5,992 bases of DNA from Pseudomonadota bacterium (GCA_029777935.1 JAKORH010000221.1:1-5992), one strand, 5' to 3'. Shown: positions 1 to 5,612, counted from the first letter of the stretch. The notes: generated by a model from the sequence alone, not told the origin. A program made the numbers and translations.

Positions 1-334
1 GCAGGTGGTTCAGGATGCGCGTGATCTCGTCGAACATCACACGGATGTACTGGGCCCGCAGCGGCACCTCGATGCCGAGCAGCTTCTCGATGGCCATCAC
101 GTACGCGTGCTCGTTGCACATCATCGACACGTAGTCGAGCCGATCCATGTACGGCACGTTCTGCAGGAACGTGCGCGTCTCGGCGAGCTTCTCGGTCGCG
201 CGGTGCAGCAGCCCGATGTGCGGGTCGGCACGCTGCACGACCTCGCCGTCGAGCTCGAGCACCAGCCGCAGCACCCCGTGCGCCGCGGGATGCTGGGGCC
301 CGAAATTCAGCGTGTAATTCTTGATGTCAGCCAC
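1..334 (-). CDS. nuoD: NADH-quinone oxidoreductase subunit D (49 kDa subunit), N-terminal part, cut by window edge
   Basis: NuoD is a peripheral-arm subunit of respiratory complex I. Together with NuoB it forms the ubiquinone-binding pocket next to cluster N2. The visible 111 residues begin [20 protein letters not shown] and contain the 49-kDa family signature LHRATEK near residues 44-50, followed by [18 protein letters not shown], all typical of NuoD; the H in GPQHPAAHG belongs to the quinone-site region. The start is a GTG at 334-332, placed where NuoD proteins normally begin; no upstream in-frame ATG or GTG occurs before the nuoC stop. A CAGG (346-343) lies 8 nt before the GTG. The gene starts 17 nt after the nuoC stop and is clearly co-transcribed with it. 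The C-terminal roughly three quarters lies beyond position 1, so the rest of the reading frame cannot be judged. Confidence 0.97.
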   Translation of the reverse strand, partial: MADIKNYTLNFGPQHPAAHGVLRLVLELDGEVVQRADPHIGLLHRATEKLAETRTFLQNVPYMDRLDYVSMMCNEHAYVMAIEKLLGIEVPLRAQYIRVMFDEITRILNHL

Positions 335-351
335 GACGGGTGCCTGCTTCC

Positions 352-963
352 TCAGCGTCCGACGCGATCGGCGCGCGTCGCATAACCTTCCTCGCGGATC
401 ACGCGCGGCACGATCTCGCGGGGTTCGATCGTCACCGGCTGGTAGATCACGCGCCGCTGCTCCGGGTCGTAACGCATCTCCACGTACCCGGTGACCGGGA
501 AGTCCTTGCGGAACGGGTGGCCGACGAAGCCGTAGTCGGTGAGGATGCGACGCAGGTCGGGATGCCCGTCGAACACGATGCCGAACAGATCGAACGCCTC
601 GCGCTCGAACCAGCCCGCGGCCGGCCACACGCCGGTGATCGACGCGATGACCGGGAACTCGTCGTCGTCGCAGAACGCCCGCAGCCGCAGCCGCCAGTTC
701 TTCTCGACCGACAGCAGGTGCACCACCACCGCGTAACGCGGCCCATCACGCGCGCCGTCGCCGTACGAGGAGTAGTCGACGCCGCACAGGTCGATCATCG
801 TGTCGAACCGCAACTCGGCATCGTCGCGCAGCAGCGTGCACGCCTGCACCTGGTCGCGACCGCGGATCTCGACCGTGATCTCGCCGAGACGCTCGACGAC
901 GGAGCGCGCGGTGTCGCCCAGCACATCCTGCAGCCGGGCTTGGAGCGTTTCGAGCTTGGTCAT
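352..963 (-). CDS. nuoC: NADH-quinone oxidoreductase subunit C (30 kDa subunit)
   Basis: NuoC is a soluble peripheral-arm subunit of complex I without redox centres; it packs against NuoD and NuoB. The protein is 203 residues, normal for a separate betaproteobacterial-type NuoC (it is not fused to NuoD as in E. coli). The 30-kDa signature runs over residues 120-141, starting [20 protein letters not shown], and is followed by the conserved GHPFRKDFP at 148-156. The C-terminal segment ending at Arg203 is the usual charged tail. The ATG at 963-961 is preceded by GAGG (975-972) with 8 nt spacing; this Shine-Dalgarno overlaps the nuoB TGA stop, so a ribosome finishing nuoB sits on the nuoC start signal. 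The gap to nuoB is 10 nt. Identification is firm. Confidence 0.98.
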   Translation of the reverse strand: MTKLETLQARLQDVLGDTARSVVERLGEITVEIRGRDQVQACTLLRDDAELRFDTMIDLCGVDYSSYGDGARDGPRYAVVVHLLSVEKNWRLRLRAFCDDDEFPVIASITGVWPAAGWFEREAFDLFGIVFDGHPDLRRILTDYGFVGHPFRKDFPVTGYVEMRYDPEQRRVIYQPVTIEPREIVPRVIREEGYATRADRVGR

Positions 964-973
964 GCGTGTCGCC

Positions 974-1450
974 TCAGCGGGCGATCGTGTTGGTGCGGCG
1001 GATCTTGTTCTGCAACTGCAGGATGCCGTAGATCAGCGCCTCGGCGGTCGGCGGGCAGCCGGGCACGTAGACGTCGACCGGCACGATGCGGTCGCAGCCA
1101 CGCACCACCGAGTACGAGTAGTGGTAGTACCCGCCACCGTTCGCGCACGAGCCCATCGAGATCACCCAGCGCGGGTCCGGCATCTGGTCGTAGACCTTGC
1201 GCAGCGCCGGTGCCATCTTGTTGCACAAGGTGCCCGCCACGATCATCACGTCGGACTGTCGCGGACTGGGGCGGAACATCACACCGAAGCGGTCCAGGTC
1301 GTAACGCGCCGCTCCGGCGTGCATCATCTCCACCGCGCAGCACGCCAACCCGAACGTCATCGGCCACATCGAGCCGGTGCGCGTCCAGTTGATCAGCTTG
1401 TCGAGCTGCGTCGTGACGAAGCCCTCGTTCAGTACACCTTCGATGCTCAT
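974..1450 (-). CDS. nuoB: NADH-quinone oxidoreductase subunit B (PSST subunit, binds 4Fe-4S cluster N2)
   Basis: NuoB carries the terminal iron-sulfur cluster N2, which passes electrons to ubiquinone at the NuoB/NuoD interface. The 158-residue protein has the tandem cysteines Cys37-Cys38 (in [11 protein letters not shown]), Cys102 (in [17 protein letters not shown]) and Cys132 (in [15 protein letters not shown]). The spacing of 64 and 30 residues between Cys38, Cys102 and Cys132 agrees with the four N2 ligands of the family. Cys76 and Cys119 are extra and are not expected to be ligands. The ATG at 1450-1448 has GGAG (1462-1459) 8 nt upstream. Length and both ends match betaproteobacterial NuoB, which lacks the longer N-terminal extension of the E. 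coli protein. It lies 45 nt after nuoA and 10 nt before nuoC. Confidence 0.98.
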   Translation of the reverse strand: MSIEGVLNEGFVTTQLDKLINWTRTGSMWPMTFGLACCAVEMMHAGAARYDLDRFGVMFRPSPRQSDVMIVAGTLCNKMAPALRKVYDQMPDPRWVISMGSCANGGGYYHYSYSVVRGCDRIVPVDVYVPGCPPTAEALIYGILQLQNKIRRTNTIAR

Positions 1451-1495
1451 GCCAGTCGCTCCGGCGCGCGACGCGAGGCCACGCGCCCGTCAATC

Positions 1496-1855
1496 TCATT
1501 CCCAGTCGAGGGCACCCTTCATCCACTCGTACACGAACCCGACGACGAGGATGCCGAGGAAGATCATCATCGCCACGAACCCGAAGAACCCGATCGTGTT
1601 CAACGACACGGCCCAGGGGAACAGGAACGCGATCTCGAGGTCGAACAGGATGAACAGGATCGCCACGAGGTAGTAGCGCACGTCGAACTCCATGCGCGCG
1701 TCCTCGAACGCCTCGAAGCCGCACTCGTAGGGCGACAGTTTTTCGGGGTCCGGACGGTGCGGGCCGAGCAACCGGCCGAGCACCATCGGCCCCACCCCGA
1801 CCGCGATGCCCACCAGGATGAACAGCAGCACCGGGAGGTATTGCTCGAGATTCAC
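1496..1855 (-). CDS. nuoA: NADH-quinone oxidoreductase subunit A (ND3-like membrane subunit)
   Basis: NuoA is the small membrane subunit of complex I homologous to mitochondrial ND3, sitting at the junction of the membrane and peripheral arms. The 119-residue protein has three hydrophobic segments at about 5-30, 60-82 and 86-109. The long loop between the first two carries SPYECGF (41-47) with Cys45, equivalent to the ND3 loop cysteine that reports the active/deactive state in mitochondria. The second helix has the family motif [12 protein letters not shown] (71-82) with acidic Asp72 and Glu74. The start is a GTG at 1855-1853, giving [16 protein letters not shown] (1866-1862) with 6 nt spacing supports it. 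It is the first gene of the nuo operon here. A strong terminator ends only 39 nt upstream, which makes its mode of transcription uncertain. Confidence 0.97.
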   Translation of the reverse strand: MNLEQYLPVLLFILVGIAVGVGPMVLGRLLGPHRPDPEKLSPYECGFEAFEDARMEFDVRYYLVAILFILFDLEIAFLFPWAVSLNTIGFFGFVAMMIFLGILVVGFVYEWMKGALDWE

Positions 1856-1862
1856 GCCGTGC

Positions 1863-1870
1863 CCTCAGCG
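1863..1870 (-). promoter_or_regulatory. nuoA ribosome binding site, copy 1 of the CGCTGAGG element
   Basis: On the minus strand this reads CGCTGAGG, followed by GCACGGC and the GTG start of nuoA. GAGGG at 1866-1862 is a good Shine-Dalgarno with 6 nt spacing and decides for the GTG start. The same octamer occurs just before nuoC (979-972) and just after the nuoC stop, before nuoD (357-350). In those two places it is an Arg codon, the TGA stop and the Shine-Dalgarno fused together. Confidence 0.7.
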
Positions 1871-1892
1871 GGCCGCCACGCGCGACGGCCCG
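1869..1892 (-). promoter_or_regulatory. 7-bp hairpin in the nuoA leader, next to the Shine-Dalgarno
   Basis: The arms CGGGCCG (1892-1886) and CGGCCCG (1875-1869) are perfectly complementary with a 10-nt loop. The 3' arm ends directly before the TGAGGG Shine-Dalgarno of nuoA. The hairpin follows the U-tract of the terminator at 1895-1928. It could adjust access of ribosomes to nuoA, but in such GC-rich sequence a hairpin of this size can also be chance. Confidence 0.35.
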
Positions 1893-1894
1893 GC

Positions 1895-1928
1895 AAAAAA
1901 AATCCGCCGGGAGCCAGGACCCTGGCGG
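1895..1928 (-). terminator. Rho-independent terminator after tRNA-Leu, just upstream of nuoA
   Basis: On the minus strand CCGCC (1928-1924), a bulged A (1923) and GGG (1922-1920) pair with CCC (1911-1909) and GGCGG (1908-1904) around an 8-nt loop. An A and then eight T residues (1902-1895) follow directly. An alternative inner hairpin, GCCAG/CTGGC, is also possible. This is the only long T-tract behind a GC stem in the window. It should end transcripts coming from tpiA, secG and tRNA-Leu. Its T-tract ends 39 nt before the nuoA GTG, so it either isolates nuo or acts as an attenuator for it. Confidence 0.85.
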
Positions 1929-1974
1929 CGCCGACCCGACTGCGAAACGCCGTCACGCGGTCGGTGAGCGTCGA

Positions 1975-2059
1975 TGGTGCCGACGGCGAGACTCGAACTC
2001 GCACAGCTTTCGCCACTGCCCCCTCAAGACAGCGTGTCTACCAATTTCACCACGTCGGC
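1975..2059 (-). tRNA. tRNA-Leu, anticodon GAG
   Basis: Read on the minus strand, the gene starts GCCGACG (2059-2053), which pairs with CGTCGGC (1985-1979) as a perfect 7-bp acceptor stem. Discriminator A (1978) and an encoded CCA (1977-1975) follow. The anticodon stem-loop is CTGTC-TTGAGGG-GGCAG, giving anticodon GAG, which reads CUC and CUU leucine codons. A class II variable arm with a GAAA loop follows, then the T arm GCGAG-TTCGAGT-CTCGC. The length is 85 nt with CCA, right for tRNA-Leu. It lies 84 nt after the secG stop with no clear promoter of its own, so it is probably cut from a tpiA-secG-tRNA transcript by RNase P and other processing enzymes. The downstream terminator at 1895-1928 would end this unit. 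Confidence 0.97.
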
Positions 2060-2143
2060 ACTGACAAACCTGAAGAGCTCGGCCGCTTTCGCGACTCGCC
2101 GGGTCGAGGTCCACCCAGCCAGAGATTCTACTACGTCAGCGCG

Positions 2144-2554
2144 TCATTTCGGTATGTCGCTCGCGCCACCCTTGCTCGTGTCACCGCTCGCACCGGCGGC
2201 GGGCGGCGCGGCGCTGCCGGTGGCCGGCGCCGGCGTGTCTTGCGCGGCGCCAGGCGCCGCGGCGGGCGCGGCCTTGCCGGCCTGCTCGATCAGGCTGCCG
2301 CCGGGGGCGGCGCGCTGCCCGTTCGACAGGAACGCGAGCGCCAATGTGCACACGAAGAAGCCGGCGGCGAGCACCGCCGTCGTGCGGCTCAGGAAGTTCG
2401 CCGAACCCGTCGCGCCGAACAGGCTGCCCGACGCGCCCGAGCCGAACGCGGCGCCCATGTCCGCGCCCTTGCCGTGCTGCAGCAGCACCAGCACGATGAC
2501 GCCGAGCGCGCACAACACCTGCACGACCAATACCAGCGTGAGCAAGAAGCTCAT
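2144..2554 (-). CDS. secG: Preprotein translocase subunit SecG
   Basis: SecG is the small accessory subunit of the SecYEG inner-membrane channel and assists SecA-driven protein export. The 136-residue protein has two hydrophobic segments (about 2-25 and 58-77) joined by the family hallmark LLQHGKGADMGAAFGSGASG (24-43) and SLFGATGSANFLSRTTA. Residues from about 82 on form a low-complexity Ala/Pro/Gly/Thr tail ending KGGASDIPK, common in betaproteobacterial SecG and probably disordered. The ATG at 2554-2552 overlaps the tpiA stop in an ATGA arrangement, and GGGGAG (2570-2565), inside tpiA, lies 10 nt before it. This supports the start and suggests translational coupling. A longer open frame extends upstream to 2818 but runs antiparallel in frame to nothing known and is a tpiA shadow. 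Confidence 0.96.
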   Translation of the reverse strand: MSFLLTLVLVVQVLCALGVIVLVLLQHGKGADMGAAFGSGASGSLFGATGSANFLSRTTAVLAAGFFVCTLALAFLSNGQRAAPGGSLIEQAGKAAPAAAPGAAQDTPAPATGSAAPPAAGASGDTSKGGASDIPK

Positions 2555-3336
2555 GACTCGACTGCTCCCCGAGCGATCGCCGCCGCGCGCGCGATCGCCA
2601 CGAAATCGTCCGCGACCAGCGACGCGCCGCCGATCAACCCACCATCGATGTCCGGCATCCCGAACAGCTGTCCCGAATTCGTCGGCTTGACGCTGCCGCC
2701 GTACAGGATCTTCACCGCGTCGGCCTGCGCCGCGGCGGATTTCAGCGCGCCGCGGACCAGCGCGTGGATCTCCTGCGCCTGCTCCGGCGAGGCCGTGCGC
2801 CCGGTGCCGATCGCCCACACCGGTTCATAGGCGACGACGAAGCGCTCGGGTCGCGAGGCCGCCGCGAGCGCGCCGACCGCCGCGATCTGCGACTCGACCA
2901 CCGCCGCTGCATCGCCCGCCTCGCGCTGCTCGAGCGTCTCGCCCACGCACACGATCACGCCCAGGCCGTGCGCGAGCGCGAGCTCGGCCTTGCGCGCGAC
3001 GGTGTCGTCGGTCTCGCCGAGCAGCGCCCGGCGCTCCGAGTGGCCGACCACCACCCACTTGCAGCCCAGGTCCACCAGCATCTGAGCCGACACCTCGCCG
3101 GTGTAGGCGCCGTTCTCCCAGGCCGCGAGGTTCTGCGCGCCCCAGGCGATCTCGGTGTCGCCGAGCCACGCCGCGGCCTGGCCGAGATACGGGTGGGGCG
3201 GGCACACCGCGATGTCCACTTGCGCGAGCAGCCGGCGATCGATCGCCGCGCGCAACGCGGTGAACAAGGTCTCGTTGGCGACGGTGTCGCCATTCATCTT
3301 CCAGTTGCCGACTACGAACGGCTTACGCGCCTTCAT
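2551..3336 (-). CDS. tpiA: Triosephosphate isomerase
   Basis: This cytoplasmic enzyme interconverts dihydroxyacetone phosphate and glyceraldehyde 3-phosphate in glycolysis and gluconeogenesis. The 261-residue protein is a full TIM barrel. Substrate-binding Asn11 and Lys13 are in GNWKMN (10-15), the electrophile His99 in VVVGHSERR (96-103), and the catalytic base Glu171 in VAYEPVWAIGTGRT (168-181), which also contains the flexible phosphate-closing loop 6. The phosphate-binding YGGSVKP (212-218) and GGLIGGASL (232-240) are intact. All catalytic residues are present. The ATG at 3336-3334 has AAGG (3346-3343) 6 nt upstream. The gene overlaps secG by 4 nt and lies 89 nt after pssA. Placement before secG and nuo is common in Beta- and some Gammaproteobacteria. 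Identification is certain. Confidence 0.99.
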   Translation of the reverse strand: MKARKPFVVGNWKMNGDTVANETLFTALRAAIDRRLLAQVDIAVCPPHPYLGQAAAWLGDTEIAWGAQNLAAWENGAYTGEVSAQMLVDLGCKWVVVGHSERRALLGETDDTVARKAELALAHGLGVIVCVGETLEQREAGDAAAVVESQIAAVGALAAASRPERFVVAYEPVWAIGTGRTASPEQAQEIHALVRGALKSAAAQADAVKILYGGSVKPTNSGQLFGMPDIDGGLIGGASLVADDFVAIARAAAIARGAVES

Positions 3337-3382
3337 GGGCCGCCTTGCGAGGGTCGTATGTCCGCCGGCCGCCGCGTGCGCG

Positions 3383-3413
3383 ATCGCCGCAGGCCGGCAG
3401 GCGAACCGGCGAT
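3383..3413 (-). other. Inverted repeat between pssA and tpiA
   Basis: ATCGCCG (3413-3407) and CGGCGAT (3389-3383) on the minus strand form a perfect 7-bp stem with a 17-nt GC-rich interior that can fold further (GCC/GGC). It starts 12 nt after the pssA stop. No T-tract follows, so it is not a standard intrinsic terminator; it may stabilise the pssA 3' end or slow polymerase. Confidence 0.35.
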
Positions 3414-3417
3414 TGTA
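3412..3417 (-). promoter_or_regulatory. Possible -10 element before tpiA
   Basis: TACAAT on the minus strand matches the sigma-70 -10 consensus at five of six positions in a GC-rich setting. It lies 76 nt before the tpiA ATG and 9 nt after the pssA stop. No good -35 is seen 16-18 nt upstream and there is no extended -10 TG, so this is a weak candidate for a tpiA promoter. Confidence 0.25.
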
Positions 3418-3425
3418 CTACGCGC

Positions 3426-4352
3426 TCACGGCGCGTCGGGCGATTTCCAGGGCGAGGCCTCGCCTCGGCGCAGTCGCCACAACCACAGCGCGTATCCCGA
3501 CAGCCCGTACAACATGAACATCGCGAAGAGCACCGAAGGCGGGTCGGAGGACACGAGCACCAGGAACAGCATCATGCCCAGCACCCCGATGAACGGCACC
3601 GAGCGCTTGAGGTTGATGGTCTTGAAGCTGTAGAACGGCACGTTCGAGACCATCGTGAGGCCCGCGTACACGGTGAGCACGAATGCGGGCCAGGCGAGGT
3701 CCTCGGCGGTGGCAGTGATCCACTTGCTCTCGCGCCAGTCGGTGGCGATCCACACCAGGCCGGCCACGAGCGCGGCGGCCGCGGGGCTGGGCAGCCCCTG
3801 GAAGTAGCGCTTGTCGACGACACCGATGTTGGTGTTGAAGCGCGCCAGCCGCAAGGCGGCGCCCGCGCAGTACACGAACGCGGCGAGCCAGCCCCACTTG
3901 CCCAGGCCCCGCAGCGTCCACACGTAGACGACCAGTGCGGGCGCTGCGCCGAACGACACCATGTCCGAGAGGCTGTCGAACTGCTCGCCGAACGCGCTCT
4001 GCGTGCCGGTGAGACGCGCGACGCGGCCATCGAGCCCGTCGAGCACCATCGCCACGAAGATCGCGATGGCGGCCTGCTCGAAGTGCCCGTTCATCGCCTG
4101 CACGATCGCGTAGAAGCCGGCGAACAGCGCCGCGGTGGTGAATGCGTTGGGCAGCAGGTAGATGCCGCGAGCGCGCCGCGGCGTGATCGCCGAGGCGGCC
4201 GCAGCCGACATCGCCTGTCGGCGCGCGACCCAGCGCGGCCGGAAGCGCCGGCGGCGCGGCTCGTCCGCCGCGTGCGCAGGGGGAGCGCCGGCCGCACCCG
4301 GCGCACCGGCGGTGTCCGACGCCTCGTCGGCGCGCGGCCGCGGCGAGCTCAT
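3426..4352 (-). CDS. pssA: CDP-diacylglycerol--serine O-phosphatidyltransferase (phosphatidylserine synthase, CDP-alcohol phosphotransferase type)
   Basis: This inner-membrane enzyme makes phosphatidylserine from CDP-diacylglycerol and L-serine, the first committed step to phosphatidylethanolamine. The 308-residue protein has the complete CDP-alcohol phosphotransferase motif at 105-130: Asp105, Asp108, Gly109, Ala112, Arg113, Gly122, Asp126, Asp130, with exact family spacing. The segment RGIYLLPNAFTTAALFAGFY (62-81) and about six further hydrophobic helices up to residue 293 make it an integral membrane protein of the Bacillus-like type II family. Residues 1-60 are an Ala/Pro/Arg-rich, probably disordered extension. 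The chosen ATG (4352) has only a weak Shine-Dalgarno; Met48 (4211) is an alternative start giving about 261 residues. It lies 43 nt after the oxygenase gene, probably in one transcript with it. Confidence 0.95.
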   Translation of the reverse strand: MSSPRPRADEASDTAGAPGAAGAPPAHAADEPRRRRFRPRWVARRQAMSAAAASAITPRRARGIYLLPNAFTTAALFAGFYAIVQAMNGHFEQAAIAIFVAMVLDGLDGRVARLTGTQSAFGEQFDSLSDMVSFGAAPALVVYVWTLRGLGKWGWLAAFVYCAGAALRLARFNTNIGVVDKRYFQGLPSPAAAALVAGLVWIATDWRESKWITATAEDLAWPAFVLTVYAGLTMVSNVPFYSFKTINLKRSVPFIGVLGMMLFLVLVSSDPPSVLFAMFMLYGLSGYALWLWRLRRGEASPWKSPDAP

Positions 4353-4395
4353 GCGCCGACTCGCGGCGCGATCGGTCGTCGCCCGCGCTCAGTCG

Positions 4396-5280
4396 TCATC
4401 CGCCGCTGCTGTACGGACGCTCGCGCAACCACTTCGTGGCGATCCACTTCTCGCCTCGCTTGACCGGCGTGCCGGCGTGCAGGCAGCGGGCATCGAGCCC
4501 GCCGGCCGCGTTGAGGTACTCGAAATACACCGCGTGACCCCGGCGCGCGCGCACGCTGAGCTCCAGCTCCGGGAACACGGTGTCGCCGCCCTCGGCCGGG
4601 TCGTTCAGGTACATGACGAGCGTGGCGACCCGCTGGCCGCCCTCGCGCACCAGCACCCCGGTGCCCGGATCCTTCGGGTCGAAGTAGTCGTGATGCGGCA
4701 AGTACTCGTCGCCGACGCCGTAGTGCAGGATCTGCAGCGGCTCGCCGTTCTCCTCCGGGATCCCGGTGAGCGCGGCGATGCGCTTCTCGAGTCGCTCGAC
4801 GAGCGCGTTCTCGGCGCGGTCGAAGTGAGTGCCCTCGCTCGTGCGCACCGCGCTCACCTCGGTCTTGCCCGAAGCGCGATCGACGACTTCCGAGCGCCGC
4901 AGCTTGCCCTGCGAGAGCTGGATGATCTTCTCGCACTCGGCTTCGCTCAGAAGCCCCGAGACCAGCGCCACGTTCGGGTTCGACAGCACGAAGCCGATCT
5001 CGACCTCGCGATCGGCCGCGTGCACGCGCGCGACGCCCGCCGGCAGGCGCGGCGGATCGGCCTGATATTCGACCAGAGCGTTCGGCTGGGTCTGCTGCAC
5101 GCGCTCGGTCATCGAGCGCACGACGCCGATCGCCACGCGCGCGAAGTGTTCGTCGAAACCGTTGTCGCGCATCGCGCGCAGCAGGTCCGGATCGGCGCAT
5201 CCGCGCACGATGTTGCCTGCGAGCCAGTCCTGCCACTCCGGCGACAGCCGGGGCGCCGGCGGTTGGGTCATTGCATTCAT
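4396..5280 (-). CDS. 2-oxoglutarate/Fe(II)-dependent oxygenase, prolyl 4-hydroxylase-like
   Basis: The 294-residue protein is predicted to use O2 and 2-oxoglutarate to hydroxylate a substrate, giving succinate and CO2. Residues about 100-290 match the P4H alpha-subunit catalytic fold. Iron ligands are His196 and Asp198 (in YLPHHDYFDP, 193-202) and His268 (in CLHAGTPV, 266-273); Lys278 (in GEKWIATKW) should bind the 2-oxoglutarate C5 carboxylate. RTSEGTHF (146-153) and LVMYLNDPAEGGDTVFPEL (221-239) are also typical. The core is complete. Residues 1-95 form an extra, helix-prone N-terminal region with EWQDWLAGNIVRGC and MRDNGFDEHFARVAI. No signal peptide or membrane segment is seen, so it should be cytoplasmic. 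ATG 5280 is chosen; Met4 is a close alternative. The substrate is unknown; a proline in a protein is a guess from family members such as the Pseudomonas enzyme acting on EF-Tu. It precedes pssA by 43 nt. Confidence 0.9.
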   Translation of the reverse strand: MNAMTQPPAPRLSPEWQDWLAGNIVRGCADPDLLRAMRDNGFDEHFARVAIGVVRSMTERVQQTQPNALVEYQADPPRLPAGVARVHAADREVEIGFVLSNPNVALVSGLLSEAECEKIIQLSQGKLRRSEVVDRASGKTEVSAVRTSEGTHFDRAENALVERLEKRIAALTGIPEENGEPLQILHYGVGDEYLPHHDYFDPKDPGTGVLVREGGQRVATLVMYLNDPAEGGDTVFPELELSVRARRGHAVYFEYLNAAGGLDARCLHAGTPVKRGEKWIATKWLRERPYSSGG

Positions 5281-5306
5281 CGGCCGCCCGTCACATCACG
5301 CCGCGC

Positions 5307-5335
5307 AGTATAGACGCGCGACGGCACGGCGGGAA
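5307..5335 (-). promoter_or_regulatory. Candidate sigma-70 promoter for the oxygenase-pssA unit
   Basis: On the minus strand TATACT (5312-5307) is five of six to the -10 consensus. TTCCCG (5335-5330), 17 nt upstream, matches the -35 consensus at three of six positions. Transcription would start near 5300, giving a leader of about 20 nt before the ATG at 5280. The -35 lies inside the inverted repeat GCGGG-TT-CCCGC (5340-5329), which could be a protein-binding site. This is a prediction from sequence only. Confidence 0.45.
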
Positions 5336-5383
5336 CCCGCGGCCACTCACGGTGGGTGGTCGGCGCGCTTGGAACGCCTCTTG

Positions 5384-5562
5384 GACGCAGAGAGCGCAGA
5401 GAGCGCAGAAGCGCAGAGATCGCAGAGAGCGCAGAGATCGCGGAGGATCTCCCGGGGTGTCGCATCGTGCCGCGACCGGTTCGAAGGGCACGCGCACACC
5501 CGCCTCCCGCAGGAATTCCGCGGATGTCTGCGGACTCTGCGCAGCTCTGCGATCTCTGCGTA
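5384..5562. repeat. Facing arrays of a 9-nt repeat forming a long imperfect palindrome
   Basis: The left arm (5384-5445) holds seven plus-strand units of consensus ANCGCAGAG, one of them 8 nt and the last degenerate (ATCGCGGAG). The right arm (5517-5562) holds about five units in the opposite orientation (CTCTGCGNN), the two innermost degenerate. CGCAGAGATCGCAGAG (5412-5427) is exactly complementary to 5545-5560, and after a small bulge GCGCAGAG (5429-5436) pairs with 5535-5542, giving about 24 bp. The interior 5446-5516 shows no gene. Together with the promoter, the GC hairpin at 5613-5636 and direct copies of GCGCCGCAAGCG at 5569-5580 and 5601-5612, this makes up the 364-nt gap between ilvC and the oxygenase. 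No coding potential is supported there. It resembles dispersed intergenic repeats of high-GC proteobacteria, but its genome copy number cannot be seen here. Confidence 0.85.
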
Positions 5563-5612
5563 CCAAAGGCGCCGCAAGCGATCGGCGCGGCAGGCGATGC
5601 GCGCCGCAAGCG

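Noticed and set aside
1865..1903. Possible leader peptide ending CGC TGA before nuoA
   Set aside because: The frame upstream crosses the terminator T-tract, contains only a GTG with no Shine-Dalgarno, and would encode four residues at most.
1975..2059. tRNA-Leu as an integration (att) site
   Set aside because: No integrase gene, no direct repeat of the tRNA 3' end and no foreign genes are seen nearby.
2060..2143. Promoter for tRNA-Leu using TAGAAT on the minus strand in the secG-tRNA gap
   Set aside because: No acceptable -35 at 16-18 nt spacing; co-transcription with secG is simpler.
800..2830. Very long plus-strand open frame (676 codons) across nuoC, nuoB, nuoA, the tRNA and secG/tpiA
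   Set aside because: It runs antisense to five certain genes and through the tRNA and terminator, and its translation is Arg/His/Ala-rich with no recognisable domain; this is usual for antisense frames in GC-rich DNA.
4349..5236. Second minus-strand open frame overlapping the oxygenase gene
   Set aside because: Frame-shifted shadow with strong Arg/Ala bias; the oxygenase frame carries the intact catalytic motifs.
3345..5313. Long plus-strand open frames opposite pssA and the oxygenase (3345-4463 and 4162-5313)
   Set aside because: They are antisense to well-supported genes, have low-complexity composition and no family features.
5384..5562. CRISPR array
   Set aside because: Units are only 9 nt, contiguous without spacers, and occur in opposed orientation; no cas genes.
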